From assembly GCF_009604375.1 (NCBI RefSeq), contig NZ_WEGH01000001.1, forward strand, positions 2,294,001 through 2,358,000: a stretch of 64,000 nt of DNA, in the 5' to 3' direction. Positions 19,313 through 28,412 of the stretch are shown one piece after another (the stretch's first letter is position 1; each line of letters begins with the position of its first letter). Made by a program: the position numbers and the translations under genes. The notes beneath the pieces were generated by a model. It had not been told where the DNA came from and did not search any database. It saw only the letters and a program-made list of their open reading frames with translations. The stretch is from Actinomadura macrotermitis (lineage in GTDB: Bacteria; Actinomycetota; Actinomycetes; Streptosporangiales; Streptosporangiaceae).

Positions 19313-20920
19313 ATGCCCGTCCGCCCGCACGTGCCCTTCGCCCGCCAGGTGCTGTTCCTGCAGGTGGGCGTGGTGGTCGTGGTGGCCTGCCTCGGCTACG
19401 GGCTGGTCGCCTGGATGCTCGACGGCACCCTGCGCGAGCAGTACGGCCGGCGCGCCCTCACCGTCGCGCGCAGCGTCGCCGCCGACCCCGCGATCCCCGC
19501 CGCCCTCGCCGCCGGCGACCCCGGGCACCTGGTGCAGGACCGGGCCGAGCGGGTCCGCGTCCGCACCGGCGCGCTGTTCGTCGTGGTGACCGACCGGCGC
19601 GGCATCCGCTACTCGCACCCGACGCCCGCCGAGCTCGGGCGCCGGGTCAGCACCGACCCGTCCGCGCCGCTGGCGGGCCGCGAGGTGGTCCGCTTCGAGC
19701 GCGGCACCCTCGGCCTGTCGGCGCGCGGGAAGGTGCCGCTGTACGACGCCGGCGCCAAGGTCATCGGCGAGGTCAGCGTCGGGTTCGACGCCCGCGCCAT
19801 CGACCGCGAGCTCGGCGACGCCCTGCGCGACCTCGGCCTGTTCATCGCGGGCGCGCTGCTGCTCGGCGTGCTGGCCTCGGCCGCGATCGGCCGCCGGCTG
19901 AAGCGCCAGACGCTCGGCCTGGAGCCCTACGAGCTGGTCGAGCTCGTCCAGGAGCGCGAGGCGGTGCTGCACGGCGTCGGCGAGGGCGTGGTCGCGGTCG
20001 ACCCGGCCGGGCGGATCGCGGTCTGCAACGTCGAGGCGGCGCGGCTGCTCGGCGTCACCCCCGAGCGCGGCGCGCCCGCCGCGGACCTGGCCGTCGGGTT
20101 CCTGCGCGAGGTGCTGACCGGGCGGCGCGAGGCGGCGAACCTGTTCGTCACCGCGGGCGAGCGGGTCCTGGTCGTCAACCGGCGCGAGGTCCGGCGCGAC
20201 GGCCGCGACCTCGGCGCCGTCGTCACCCTGCGCGACCGCACCGACCTGGAGACGCTCGCCCGCGAGCTGGACTCGGTCCGCACCCTGTTCGACGCGCTGC
20301 GGGCGCAGCGGCACGAGTACGCCAACCGGCTGCACACCCTGTCGGGCCTGCTGCAGCTCGGCCACCACCAGGAGGCCGCCGCCTACATCGGCACGCTGAT
20401 GGAGGACCGCATCCCGGTGACCGGCGGCCTGCCCGACCCGCTCCCCGACCCCTACCTGCAGGCGTTCCTGTCGGCCAAGGCCGCCGTCGCCGCCGAGCGG
20501 GGCGTGCGGCTGGACATCGGGGCCGGCAGCTACGTGCCGGGCCGCGTCGCCGAGCCGCTGGACGTCACCACCGTCGTCGGCAACCTGGTCGACAACGCGG
20601 TCGAGGCGGCGCGGGCCGGGCACCGCCGCCCCGCCCGGGTCGAGGTCGAGCTGCTCGGCGACGGCCGCGACCTGCACGTCACCGTCACCGACTCCGGCGA
20701 CGGGCTGCCCGCGGCGCTGCGCGAGACCGTCTTCGACGACGGCGTCTCCACCCGCGGCGCCGCCGGGGGCCGTCCCCGCGGCCTCGGCCTCGGCCTCGCC
20801 CGCCGCACCGCGCGGGCCCGCCGCGGCGACGTCGTCTTCGCCGAGCCCGCCGGCGACGACCACGGGGCCGTGGTGGTCGCCCGGCTGCCCGGGGTGCTCG
20901 GCGCGGAGGCGGCCCCGTGA
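19313..20920 (+). CDS. CitA/DcuS-type sensor histidine kinase
   Basis: A 535-aa membrane kinase. TM1 (about 14-34) and TM2 (about 175-195) flank an extracytoplasmic PDC/Cache-like sensor domain. A cytoplasmic PAS domain (about 210-290) follows, then the phosphoacceptor His334 in QRHEYANRLHTLSGLLQLG, and a HATPase domain with the N-box around Asn424 (NLVDNAVEA). This order is that of CitA/DcuS kinases, which sense di- or tricarboxylates. GTGA overlap with the next gene makes them a coupled pair. The ligand is unknown. Confidence 0.87.
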   Translation: MPVRPHVPFARQVLFLQVGVVVVVACLGYGLVAWMLDGTLREQYGRRALTVARSVAADPAIPAALAAGDPGHLVQDRAERVRVRTGALFVVVTDRRGIRYSHPTPAELGRRVSTDPSAPLAGREVVRFERGTLGLSARGKVPLYDAGAKVIGEVSVGFDARAIDRELGDALRDLGLFIAGALLLGVLASAAIGRRLKRQTLGLEPYELVELVQEREAVLHGVGEGVVAVDPAGRIAVCNVEAARLLGVTPERGAPAADLAVGFLREVLTGRREAANLFVTAGERVLVVNRREVRRDGRDLGAVVTLRDRTDLETLARELDSVRTLFDALRAQRHEYANRLHTLSGLLQLGHHQEAAAYIGTLMEDRIPVTGGLPDPLPDPYLQAFLSAKAAVAAERGVRLDIGAGSYVPGRVAEPLDVTTVVGNLVDNAVEAARAGHRRPARVEVELLGDGRDLHVTVTDSGDGLPAALRETVFDDGVSTRGAAGGRPRGLGLGLARRTARARRGDVVFAEPAGDDHGAVVVARLPGVLGAEAAP

Positions 20921-21582
20921 TCGAGGTACTGGTCGTGGACGACGACTTCCGGGTGGCGCAGGTCCACGCGGGCTTCGTCGCGGCGCTGCCCGGCTTCGCC
21001 GTCGCCGGCCTCGCGCACACCGCCGCGCAGGCCCGCGCGCTGGCCGCCGAGCTGCGGCCCGACCTGGTCCTGCTGGACGTCTACCTGCCCGACGACTCGG
21101 GGGTGTCGCTGCTCCCCGAGCTGGACGCCGACGTCATCATGGCGACGGCCGCGGCCGACCCCGCCGTGGTCCGGGCGGCGCTGCGGCACGGCGCCCTGCA
21201 CTACCTGGTCAAGCCGTTCACCGCCGCCGCGCTCGGCGACCGGCTCACCGCCTACGCCCGCTACCGGGCCGCCCTGGACACCGGCGGCGACCTCGCCCAG
21301 GCCGCCCTGGACGGCGCGCTGCGCGAGCTGTACGCCCCGCTGCACGCCGAGCCGCCGTCCCCGAAGGGCCGGTCCCCGGTGACGACCCGGCTGATCACCG
21401 ACGCGCTGCGCGCGGCGGAGGCGCCCCGCTCGGCCGCCGAGATCGCCGACGAGGTCGGCATCTCGCGCGCCACCGCGCAGCGCTACCTGGCCGCCCTCGC
21501 CCAGGCGGGCCGGGTCGGGGTGTCGCTCCGCTACGGCGCGACCGGCCGCCCCGAGCACCAGTACACCTGGTCGCCCCGCTGA
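20917..21582 (+). CDS. CitB/DcuR-type response regulator
   Basis: A 221-aa regulator starting at GTG 20917, overlapping the kinase stop (GTGA). The receiver has Asp8-Asp10, phosphoacceptor Asp54 (LVLLDVYLPD) and Lys in LVKPFT. The output is a CitB-type HTH (SAAEIADEVGISRATAQRYL, about residues 178-197). Cognate kinase is the gene just upstream. Typical targets are carboxylate uptake genes; here the divergent ABC importer is the nearest transporter, so a regulatory link is possible but unproven. Confidence 0.87.
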   Translation: MIEVLVVDDDFRVAQVHAGFVAALPGFAVAGLAHTAAQARALAAELRPDLVLLDVYLPDDSGVSLLPELDADVIMATAAADPAVVRAALRHGALHYLVKPFTAAALGDRLTAYARYRAALDTGGDLAQAALDGALRELYAPLHAEPPSPKGRSPVTTRLITDALRAAEAPRSAAEIADEVGISRATAQRYLAALAQAGRVGVSLRYGATGRPEHQYTWSPR

Positions 21583-21600
21583 GCGCGGCCGCCGGTTCCG

Positions 21601-22896
21601 TCAGGAGACGCGCTGGATGGCGGGTGGCCGCCAGTCGCCGTTCAGAGCGGCGGCGTCCGGCCAGTAGACGCGCAGGACGACGCTGAAGGACCCGGCCGGC
21701 GCGGGCAGCCAGTTGGCCGGGCCGGCGGGACGGTCGTGCTGGAGGCGGATGGCCAGGGAGCCGTCGGGATCGGTGCGCAGGTCGTCGCGGTCGCCGATCG
21801 CGAAGCGGTGGAGGGGGTTGGCGGCGAAGGCGTGCTTGTCGTTGTACATCGACAGCGACCAGAAGCCCTTGGCCGGCGGGAGCCCGCCGGGTTCGAAGCG
21901 CAGGAGGTAGGCGTGCTGCCCCGTGAGCGGCCGGCCGTCGGCGTCGACGGAGGAGCTGGGGTAGATGGCGTCGGCGTCCAGGTTCGCGCCCAGGCCGAGG
22001 CGGGCGACCATCGCGCGTTTGCCGTAGTCGGTGCCGTAGTCGCCGAGCCCGCGGTGGACGGTCCAGCCCGTGCGGGCCCTGGCCGCGGCGATGCCCTGGC
22101 TCAGCAGGGCCTGCCCCTGCTCGGGGGCGGCGTGGACCGCGTTGACCACCTCGGGCCGGGACAGGGCCGCCGGGTCGCCGCCGGGCGTGACGCCGAGGAC
22201 GGCGAAGCGTTCCAGCGCGGGCGCGTCGTCCGGTTTCGGCGGGTTGGCGGCCATGAGCCGGTTGAGGCGGGTGAAGAACCCGGCCCCGTCCATCGCGGAC
22301 ACCCGGTCGGCCGGGGCCGCGGCGGCGGGCGCGCCGGGACGGGGGGCGGGCTCCGGCGGCCGGGTGTCCGGGTCGCCCGTCCACGCCGAGAGCGGAGTGA
22401 GGCGCAGCCGGTCCTGGAGCCGGTGGACCGCGGTGCGGTCCTCGGCCCCGGCGGTGGCGATCCGGCCGATCAGCCACGCCAGCGCGGTCGGCGACGGCAG
22501 CCCGGTGACCCCGTCGGGGAGCGTCCCCGTCCAGCCGGGACCGGTGATCGCGTAGTGCGCGTCCCCGCGGCCGGTCGTCCGCGATCCCGGGGCGGTGAAC
22601 ACGTCGGTCCACGCGCTGAGGACCGGCATCATCCAGTACCGGTCCCCCATGTCCGGCACCGACAGGACCATCGGCTCGGGGCCGAGGTCCAGCCAGGCCT
22701 GCGAGTACAGCGTGTCGGCGTTGGGGGTCACCACGTCGGTGAAGGTGTCGTCGGGGAACTCCCGCATGTGATCGAACCGGTTGACCGGCACCCGGGCGGT
22801 CATCGCCTCCCGGCTGAGGTCCATCAGCACCAGCGGGTATCCGTACAGCCACGCCTGCGCGGCCGTGTTCACGAGGTCGGCTTCAGCCGCGGCCAT
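21601..22896 (-). CDS. DUF1254/DUF1214 domain protein
   Basis: A 431-aa protein. The N-terminal DUF1254 part shows AAQAWLYGYPLVLMDLSREA, then TPNADTLYSQAWLDL and DMGDRYWMMPVLSAWTDVF. The C-terminal DUF1214 part shows KGFWSLSMYNDKHAFAANP. Function of this family is unknown. GGAGGGGGG upstream fixes the ATG at 22896, and no signal peptide is seen, unlike many Gram-negative homologues. A Pro/Ala-rich insert (about 180-205) separates the two domains. It stands alone. Confidence 0.85.
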   Translation of the reverse strand: MAAAEADLVNTAAQAWLYGYPLVLMDLSREAMTARVPVNRFDHMREFPDDTFTDVVTPNADTLYSQAWLDLGPEPMVLSVPDMGDRYWMMPVLSAWTDVFTAPGSRTTGRGDAHYAITGPGWTGTLPDGVTGLPSPTALAWLIGRIATAGAEDRTAVHRLQDRLRLTPLSAWTGDPDTRPPEPAPRPGAPAAAAPADRVSAMDGAGFFTRLNRLMAANPPKPDDAPALERFAVLGVTPGGDPAALSRPEVVNAVHAAPEQGQALLSQGIAAARARTGWTVHRGLGDYGTDYGKRAMVARLGLGANLDADAIYPSSSVDADGRPLTGQHAYLLRFEPGGLPPAKGFWSLSMYNDKHAFAANPLHRFAIGDRDDLRTDPDGSLAIRLQHDRPAGPANWLPAPAGSFSVVLRVYWPDAAALNGDWRPPAIQRVS

Positions 22897-23054
22897 GGAA
22901 CGCCCCCCTCCATCCGCCTGAGCGGTCTCCACTGCAGGATGTCCACCGCACAAGCCGCCCAAAGCCAGCGAACGGCAAGGAAAGGAGCCGTCCGCGGTCG
23001 GCCTCGGCTCGACCACCGAGATAACCCTGTGCAATCGAAGGAAAACTCTCTGCG

Positions 23055-23815
23055 ATGACCGCGGCGGGGCGGTCCCGGGGGCTGGCGCTGCGGGACGCCG
23101 CGCTGCGCCATGCGCAGATCAACCGCGTCTACGAGACCAGCCGCCGCTACTACCTCATCGGCATGCAGCCCCTGGCGGGATCGGTGTCCTACGTCGGCAT
23201 CCTGACCCTCTTCCCGGTCCTCGCCCTGCTGCTCACCGTCGCCGCCGGCGCGGTCTTTCACAGCCCCGAACTGCGCGCCCAGGTGAGCCGGGCGCTCGGC
23301 GAGAGCCTGGGAATCGACGCCTACCGGCACGCCCTGGCCGCCGGCTCCGCGGCCGGGGCGGAGCGCGGTGGGCGGGTACGTCCGCGACCGCCTCCTGTTC
23401 GCCCTGCTCGCCGCGGCGATCCTGCTCTGGGTCGCGCTGGGGGGTCTGCGCCACGGGCGGCTTCTAGCGCGCCTTGGCCGCGAACGGGCACGCGCTGCCG
23501 GCCTGGGGCGTCGCCCTCTCCCGGACCGGCGCGGCCGCCGCCGCCCTGGCCTGGGCGTTCCTGCTCTGCGACCGGCTCTACCGGCGGCTCGGCAAGGCGC
23601 CGCGCTCCGCCGACGTCCGCCGGGCCGCGCTGATCGCGGGGACCACGGTCACGATCCTGCTCGTCGGCGGCCTGCTCCTGCTCCGGCACGTCTTCGCCGA
23701 CCCGGTGTACGGCCTGATCGTCGCGATGCCCGGCCTGATGCTCTGGGTCAGCGCCGCCATCCGGATCACCCTGTCCCTGGCGCTCTGGTCGGCGACGCCC
23801 GCCCGTGACCGTTGA
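23055..23815 (+). pseudogene. YihY/BrkB-family membrane protein, frameshifted and shortened
   Basis: The first frame reads a typical YihY/BrkB start (SRRYYLIGMQPLAGSVSYVG, then LFPVLALLLTVAAGAVF) to about residue 105. Coding character then moves to a second frame (GGYVRDRLLFALLAAAILLW, near 23370-23460) and to a third from about 23470 (AWGVALSRTGAAAAALAWAF, then transmembrane segments) to the stop at 23815. At least two frameshifts are needed, and about 80 residues of the usual 300 seem to be missing. I read it as a decayed gene. Sequencing errors could explain the shifts but not the lost middle. Confidence 0.6.
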
Positions 23816-23902
23816 AATTTCATCTTCTGCTCGATAATGATCACCCAGCCCGTCCGAAAGGCCCATAATGTCCTGATCACTGCGAGGCGGGGGACGACCA
23901 GG

Positions 23903-25522
23903 ATGACCGAGAGCGGCGGGGCGCTGGGCAGCCGGTATCTGCTGACCGAACGGATCGGCCAGGGCGGCATGGGCGTGGTCTGGCGGGCGCTCGACCGCGA
24001 GACCGGCGCCGAGCGCGCCGTGAAGATGCTGCGCAGCGAGCTGGCCGAGGACCCCGACGCGCTCACCCGGTTCGTGCGCGAGCGGACGGCGATGCTGCGC
24101 GTCCGCCACCCCGGGGTCGTCGCCGTGCACGACATGGTCGTCGAGAGCGACCGCCTCGCCCTCGTCATGGACCTGGTGACCGGCGAGGACCTCGGCGACT
24201 ACCGGGCGCGCCGGGGCGGGACGCTGCCGCCCGCCGAGGCGGCCTGGCTGGTCGCCCAGGTCTGCGAGGCCCTCGTCGCGGTGCACGCGACGGGCCTGGT
24301 GCACCGCGACCTCAAGCCCGCGAACGTGCTGCTCGACCACGGGCGCGGCGGGGAGTCGCCCGTCCGGCTGGCCGACTTCGGCGTGGCGCGCATCGCGTCC
24401 GGGGTGCAGGTCACCGCGTCGGGCATGCTCGTCGGGACGCCCGCCTACATGGCGCCGGAGGTGCTGCGCGGGCAGGAGCTGAGCCCGGCCGCCGACGTGT
24501 ACGCGGCGGGCATCACCCTCTACGAGCTGCTCGCCGGCCACATCCCGTTCCAGGGCGCGGAGATCGCCGCCGTCATGCGGGGCCACCTGGACGACCCGCC
24601 CCCGCCGATCCGCGGCCTTCCCCCCGAGCTGTGGCGGCTCGTCGAGCAGAGCCTCGCCAAGGAGCCCGCCACCCGCATCGGCGCCCACGCGCTCGCTCAG
24701 GGCCTGTCGGCGTTCGCCCGCGCCCACCGGACGGCGCCGTTCGCCCTGGCCCCGCTGCCCGGCCTCGCGCGCCCTCGCCCGGCGCCCCCGGCCCCGACGC
24801 CGATTCCGGCGGCCCCGGTGCCGATGACGTCGCCGCTGCAGGCCCCGCCGGCCGTGAAGCCCAGCCGGACACCGCTGCTGCTCGGCGCCGGCGTCGCCGC
24901 GGTCGTCGTCGCCGCGGCACTGGCCACCGGCGTCACGCTGACGCTCACCGCGGACGACAAGCCCGCCGACGGACCGGGCCCGCACGTCCCGGTGGCACAG
25001 CAGCAGCAGGCCGTGCCCGGGAAGGGGGGAAAGCTCTCGCGTGGAGCCACGGTCGCGTCGGCGTCTCCTAAGCCGGGCACCTCGGCGTCCCCGTCGGGCT
25101 CGCCTTCCCCCTCCTCCTCCGCCTCACCGTCCAAGAAGCCCGGCGCCAAGACCGCGCCGAAGGCGACCGGATGGCTGTGCGGGCCGCGCACGATCGCCGA
25201 CACCGCAGGCCACTTCCACACGACGGCCTGCATCCGCACCGACGGGCACCGCGTGTACCTGCGGGGCACCGTCGACCCCGTCGCCTCCCGCAACGACCCC
25301 AAGCTGATCGCCAGCAACCACGTCCAGGTCGTGCTCGTGCTGAAGACGGCGGACACCCAGGAGAGCGTCCAGTACTTCACCTCGCCGGTGTGCAAGGTGC
25401 TGACGTGCACCTACCAGGCGTCCTTCGTCCCGGCCCACCACGACTACCGGACCCTGACGAAGATCTACTACCAGAACGTCTTCGAGGGCACCGGCAAGGA
25501 GAGCCCCACGGTCACCTTCTGA
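23903..25522 (+). CDS. Membrane-anchored Ser/Thr protein kinase (PknB-like)
   Basis: A 539-aa Hanks-type kinase. Kinase domain about 11-275: glycine loop IGQGGMG (19-25), Lys41, Glu60, HRDLKPAN (134-141) and DFG (158-160), so it should be active. A Pro/Ala-rich juxtamembrane linker is followed by one TM segment (about 323-346). A low-complexity Ser/Pro stalk then leads to an extracellular domain of about 120 residues with four cysteines and no PASTA repeats. The external domain probably senses a ligand. The start at ATG 23903 puts the kinase domain at the N-terminus as usual. Confidence 0.88.
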   Translation: MTESGGALGSRYLLTERIGQGGMGVVWRALDRETGAERAVKMLRSELAEDPDALTRFVRERTAMLRVRHPGVVAVHDMVVESDRLALVMDLVTGEDLGDYRARRGGTLPPAEAAWLVAQVCEALVAVHATGLVHRDLKPANVLLDHGRGGESPVRLADFGVARIASGVQVTASGMLVGTPAYMAPEVLRGQELSPAADVYAAGITLYELLAGHIPFQGAEIAAVMRGHLDDPPPPIRGLPPELWRLVEQSLAKEPATRIGAHALAQGLSAFARAHRTAPFALAPLPGLARPRPAPPAPTPIPAAPVPMTSPLQAPPAVKPSRTPLLLGAGVAAVVVAAALATGVTLTLTADDKPADGPGPHVPVAQQQQAVPGKGGKLSRGATVASASPKPGTSASPSGSPSPSSSASPSKKPGAKTAPKATGWLCGPRTIADTAGHFHTTACIRTDGHRVYLRGTVDPVASRNDPKLIASNHVQVVLVLKTADTQESVQYFTSPVCKVLTCTYQASFVPAHHDYRTLTKIYYQNVFEGTGKESPTVTF

Positions 25523-27638
25523 CCTCCGCCGGGCGCTCCAGCGCGACCCGGGGCAGGCGGCGGGCCAGCGGGCCGGGCAGCCACCAGGCGCGGCGGCCGA
25601 GCAGCTGCATGACGGCCGGGACGATCAGGCAGCGGATCACCACGGCGTCCAGCAGGACGGCCACCGCCAGGCCGAGCCCGAACTGCTGGAGCATCCGGTC
25701 CGGGCTGAGGACGAAGGCCGCGAACACCACGATCATGATGGCCGCGGCCGCCGTGATGACCTTGCCGGTGGCGGCCAGGCCCTCGCGGACCGCCCGCTCA
25801 TGGTCCCGGCCCGCCTCCCACTCCTCGTGGATGCGCGAGACCAGGAAGACCTCGTAGTCCATGGACAGCCCGAACACGATCGCGAAGATCATCACCGGGA
25901 TGAAGGCCTCGATCGGCCCGGCCGCCGCGCCGAACCGGCCGTCCTGGAAGACCAGCACGATCGCGCCGAGCGCGGCCGTGATCGACAGCAGGTTGAGCAC
26001 CGCCGCCTTCAGCGGGATGAGCACCGAGCGGAAGACGACCATGAGCAGGAGCGAGGACAGGCCGACGACGATGGCGACGAACAGCGGCATCCGGTCCGCG
26101 ACCGTGCCGGCGAAGTCCAGCGCCCCGGCGGTGGGGCCGCCGACCAGGTAGGCGGTCCCGGTGCGGTGCTCCAACGGCGGCAGGACGTCCTCGCGCAGCG
26201 TCCGCACGAGCCGGGCGGTGGCCTCGTCCTGCGGCGACGTGGTCGGGAAGGCGATGACGGTGGAGATCGCGCCGTCGCGGGAGGGCAGCGGCGGGGTGGC
26301 GGCGGCGATGCCGGGCGTGCGGGTCAGGGCGGCGCGCAGTTCCCCGGGAGCGCCCTCGGCCACGACCACCAGCGGGCCGCTGAAACCGGGCCCGAAGCCC
26401 TCGGCCAGCAGGTCGTAGGCCTGCCGGCTGCCCGCTGACCGCGGGTCGTTGCCCGCGTCGGCGAAGCCGAGGCGCATGCCGAGGGCCGGGGCCGACAGCG
26501 CCAGCAGGGCTACCAGCGCGGCCAGCAGCGCGGGCAGCGGGCGGCGCTGCACCGCGGCGGCCAGCCGGCGCCAGTGCCGCCCCTCCTCCCGGCCCCTGGC
26601 GGCGCGCTTGAGCACCTGCCGCTGGATCCGGCCGCCGACGACCGCCAGCAGCGCGGGCAGCAGCACCAGGGAGGCGGCCATCGTCACCAGCACCGTCAGC
26701 GCCACCGCCAGGGCGACGCCCTGCAACGCGCCGAGGCCGAGCGCGATCAAGCCGATCAGCGCGATGATGACGGTGCAGCCCGCGAAGAACACGGTGCGGC
26801 CGGCCGCGTCGAGCGCGGCGCGGACGGCGTCCTCACGCCCGGCGCCCCGCCGCAGCTCGTGCCGGTACCGGTAGAAGATCAGCAGGGCGTAGTCCACGCC
26901 CACGCCGAGGCCCACCAGCATCATGACCGGCGGGGTGAAGTCGGCGACGGTGAACACGTGCGAGGCCAGCGCGATCAGCCCGATCGCGCCGCCCACCGCG
27001 AACAGCGCGGTCACCAGCGGGAGCGCCGCCGCCACCACCGACCCGAACAGCAGGATCAAGATGACCAGGGCCGCGAGCATGCCCGCGCCCTCGGCGCCAC
27101 CGCCCCCGCTCTGCTGGACGCCGCGCGCCGCCTCGCCGCCGGCCTCGACCCGCAGGCCGTCCCGCGCGGCCGACCGCGCGGTGTCGACGATCCGGACGAC
27201 GTCGCCCTTCGGGACGTCCTCGGCCTTGCCGGCGAGGGTCACGGTCGCGTACCCGATGGTGCCGTCCTTGGAGACGGCGGAGGCGTCGGCATAGGGGCTG
27301 CGCACGTCGGCGACGCTCGGCAGGCCGCGCACCCGCCCGAGCATCCGCTCGACGGCGGCGCGGTCGTCGCGCAGCCCGCCGCGGTCCTGGAAGACGATCT
27401 GCACGGCGGCGCCCGCCTGCACCGAGCCGTGCTTCTTCAGCAGGTCGGCGGCGGCCTGCGCATCGGTGCCGGGCAGGGCGAAGTCGTTGTGGTAGGAGCT
27501 GCCGGCGAGCCGGGCGCCGACCGTGATCGCCGCCACCACCGCCACCCACAGCAGCAACGCGACCCAGCGGTGCCGCTGGGACCAGGCCGCCATCCGCCCG
27601 AAGACGCCGGCGACCGGCTTGTCGGTCAATGAGGTCAT
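25512..27638 (-). CDS. MMPL-family RND transporter
   Basis: A 708-aa, about 12-TM transporter of the MMPL/actinorhodin-transporter type. The two halves each have a large external loop followed by a helix bundle. Family motifs include MLVGLGVGVDYALLIFYRYR in the first half and FGLSMDYEVFLVSRIHEEWE in the second, which carry the conserved Asp-Tyr pairs of the proton relay. Members export lipids or hydrophobic drugs. It sits downstream of a NarL-type two-component system on the same strand, which may control it. Its 3' end overlaps the kinase gene by 11 bp. Confidence 0.9.
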   Translation of the reverse strand: MTSLTDKPVAGVFGRMAAWSQRHRWVALLLWVAVVAAITVGARLAGSSYHNDFALPGTDAQAAADLLKKHGSVQAGAAVQIVFQDRGGLRDDRAAVERMLGRVRGLPSVADVRSPYADASAVSKDGTIGYATVTLAGKAEDVPKGDVVRIVDTARSAARDGLRVEAGGEAARGVQQSGGGGAEGAGMLAALVILILLFGSVVAAALPLVTALFAVGGAIGLIALASHVFTVADFTPPVMMLVGLGVGVDYALLIFYRYRHELRRGAGREDAVRAALDAAGRTVFFAGCTVIIALIGLIALGLGALQGVALAVALTVLVTMAASLVLLPALLAVVGGRIQRQVLKRAARGREEGRHWRRLAAAVQRRPLPALLAALVALLALSAPALGMRLGFADAGNDPRSAGSRQAYDLLAEGFGPGFSGPLVVVAEGAPGELRAALTRTPGIAAATPPLPSRDGAISTVIAFPTTSPQDEATARLVRTLREDVLPPLEHRTGTAYLVGGPTAGALDFAGTVADRMPLFVAIVVGLSSLLLMVVFRSVLIPLKAAVLNLLSITAALGAIVLVFQDGRFGAAAGPIEAFIPVMIFAIVFGLSMDYEVFLVSRIHEEWEAGRDHERAVREGLAATGKVITAAAAIMIVVFAAFVLSPDRMLQQFGLGLAVAVLLDAVVIRCLIVPAVMQLLGRRAWWLPGPLARRLPRVALERPAEVRR

Positions 27639-27743
27639 GTCACCGATGGTGGAAGCGCGGCCTGCCCCCGGGCGTCGGCCTGCGGATGTCACCTGGCCTA
27701 CCCCGGCGGTTGCGGGCGCCGGGCCCTCCTACACCCGCGGTCG

Positions 27744-28412
27744 CTACCCCGACATCCAGCGGGGGTTGACCATGCCCGACTCGTACGCCAGCACCACCAG
27801 CTGGGAGCGGTCCCGCACGTCCAGCTTGGTCATGATGCGGCTGACGTGGGTCTTGGCGGTGGCCGGGCTGAGCGTCAGGCGGGCGGCGATCTCGTCGTTG
27901 CTCAGCCCCGCCGCCACCAGCCGCATGACCTCGCCTTCCCGCTCGGTCAGCGCGTTCAGCCGAGGGCCCGGCTCGGGGGCCCGGACCCGCCCGGCGAACT
28001 CGGCGATCAGCCGGCGGGTGATCGACGGGCTGATCAGCGCGTCGCCGCGGGCCGCCACCCGCACCGCGTGCACCAGCTCCTCCGGCTCGTTGTCCTTGAC
28101 CAGGAAGCCGGCGGCGCCCGCGCGCAGCGCGCCGTAGACGTACTCGTCCAGGTCGAAGGTGGTCAGGATGACGACCCGGACGTCCTTCAGCCGTGGCTCG
28201 GCGGCGATGGCCCGGGCCGCCGCCAGGCCGTCGGTGCCCGACATCCGGATGTCCATCAGCACCACGTCCGGGCGCAGCTCCCGGCAGCCGGCGAGGGCCT
28301 GGTCGCCGTCGGCGGCCTCGCCGACCACCTCGATGTCGTCCTCGTCCTCCAGGATCGACCGGAAACCGGCCCGCACGAGACGCTGGTCGTCGGCCAGCAG
28401 CACCCTGATCAT
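27744..28412 (-). CDS. NarL/LuxR-type response regulator
   Basis: A 222-aa response regulator: receiver with Asp8-Asp9, phosphoacceptor Asp54 (VVLMDIRMSG) and Lys (FLVKDNEPEE), then a LuxR-type HTH (LTEREGEVMRLVAAGLSNDE, ATAKTHVSRIMTKL). The ATGA overlap with the upstream kinase gene shows a coupled pair. It precedes the MMPL transporter by 105 bp on the same strand, so transporter control is a reasonable guess. Confidence 0.9.
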   Translation of the reverse strand: MIRVLLADDQRLVRAGFRSILEDEDDIEVVGEAADGDQALAGCRELRPDVVLMDIRMSGTDGLAAARAIAAEPRLKDVRVVILTTFDLDEYVYGALRAGAAGFLVKDNEPEELVHAVRVAARGDALISPSITRRLIAEFAGRVRAPEPGPRLNALTEREGEVMRLVAAGLSNDEIAARLTLSPATAKTHVSRIMTKLDVRDRSQLVVLAYESGMVNPRWMSG

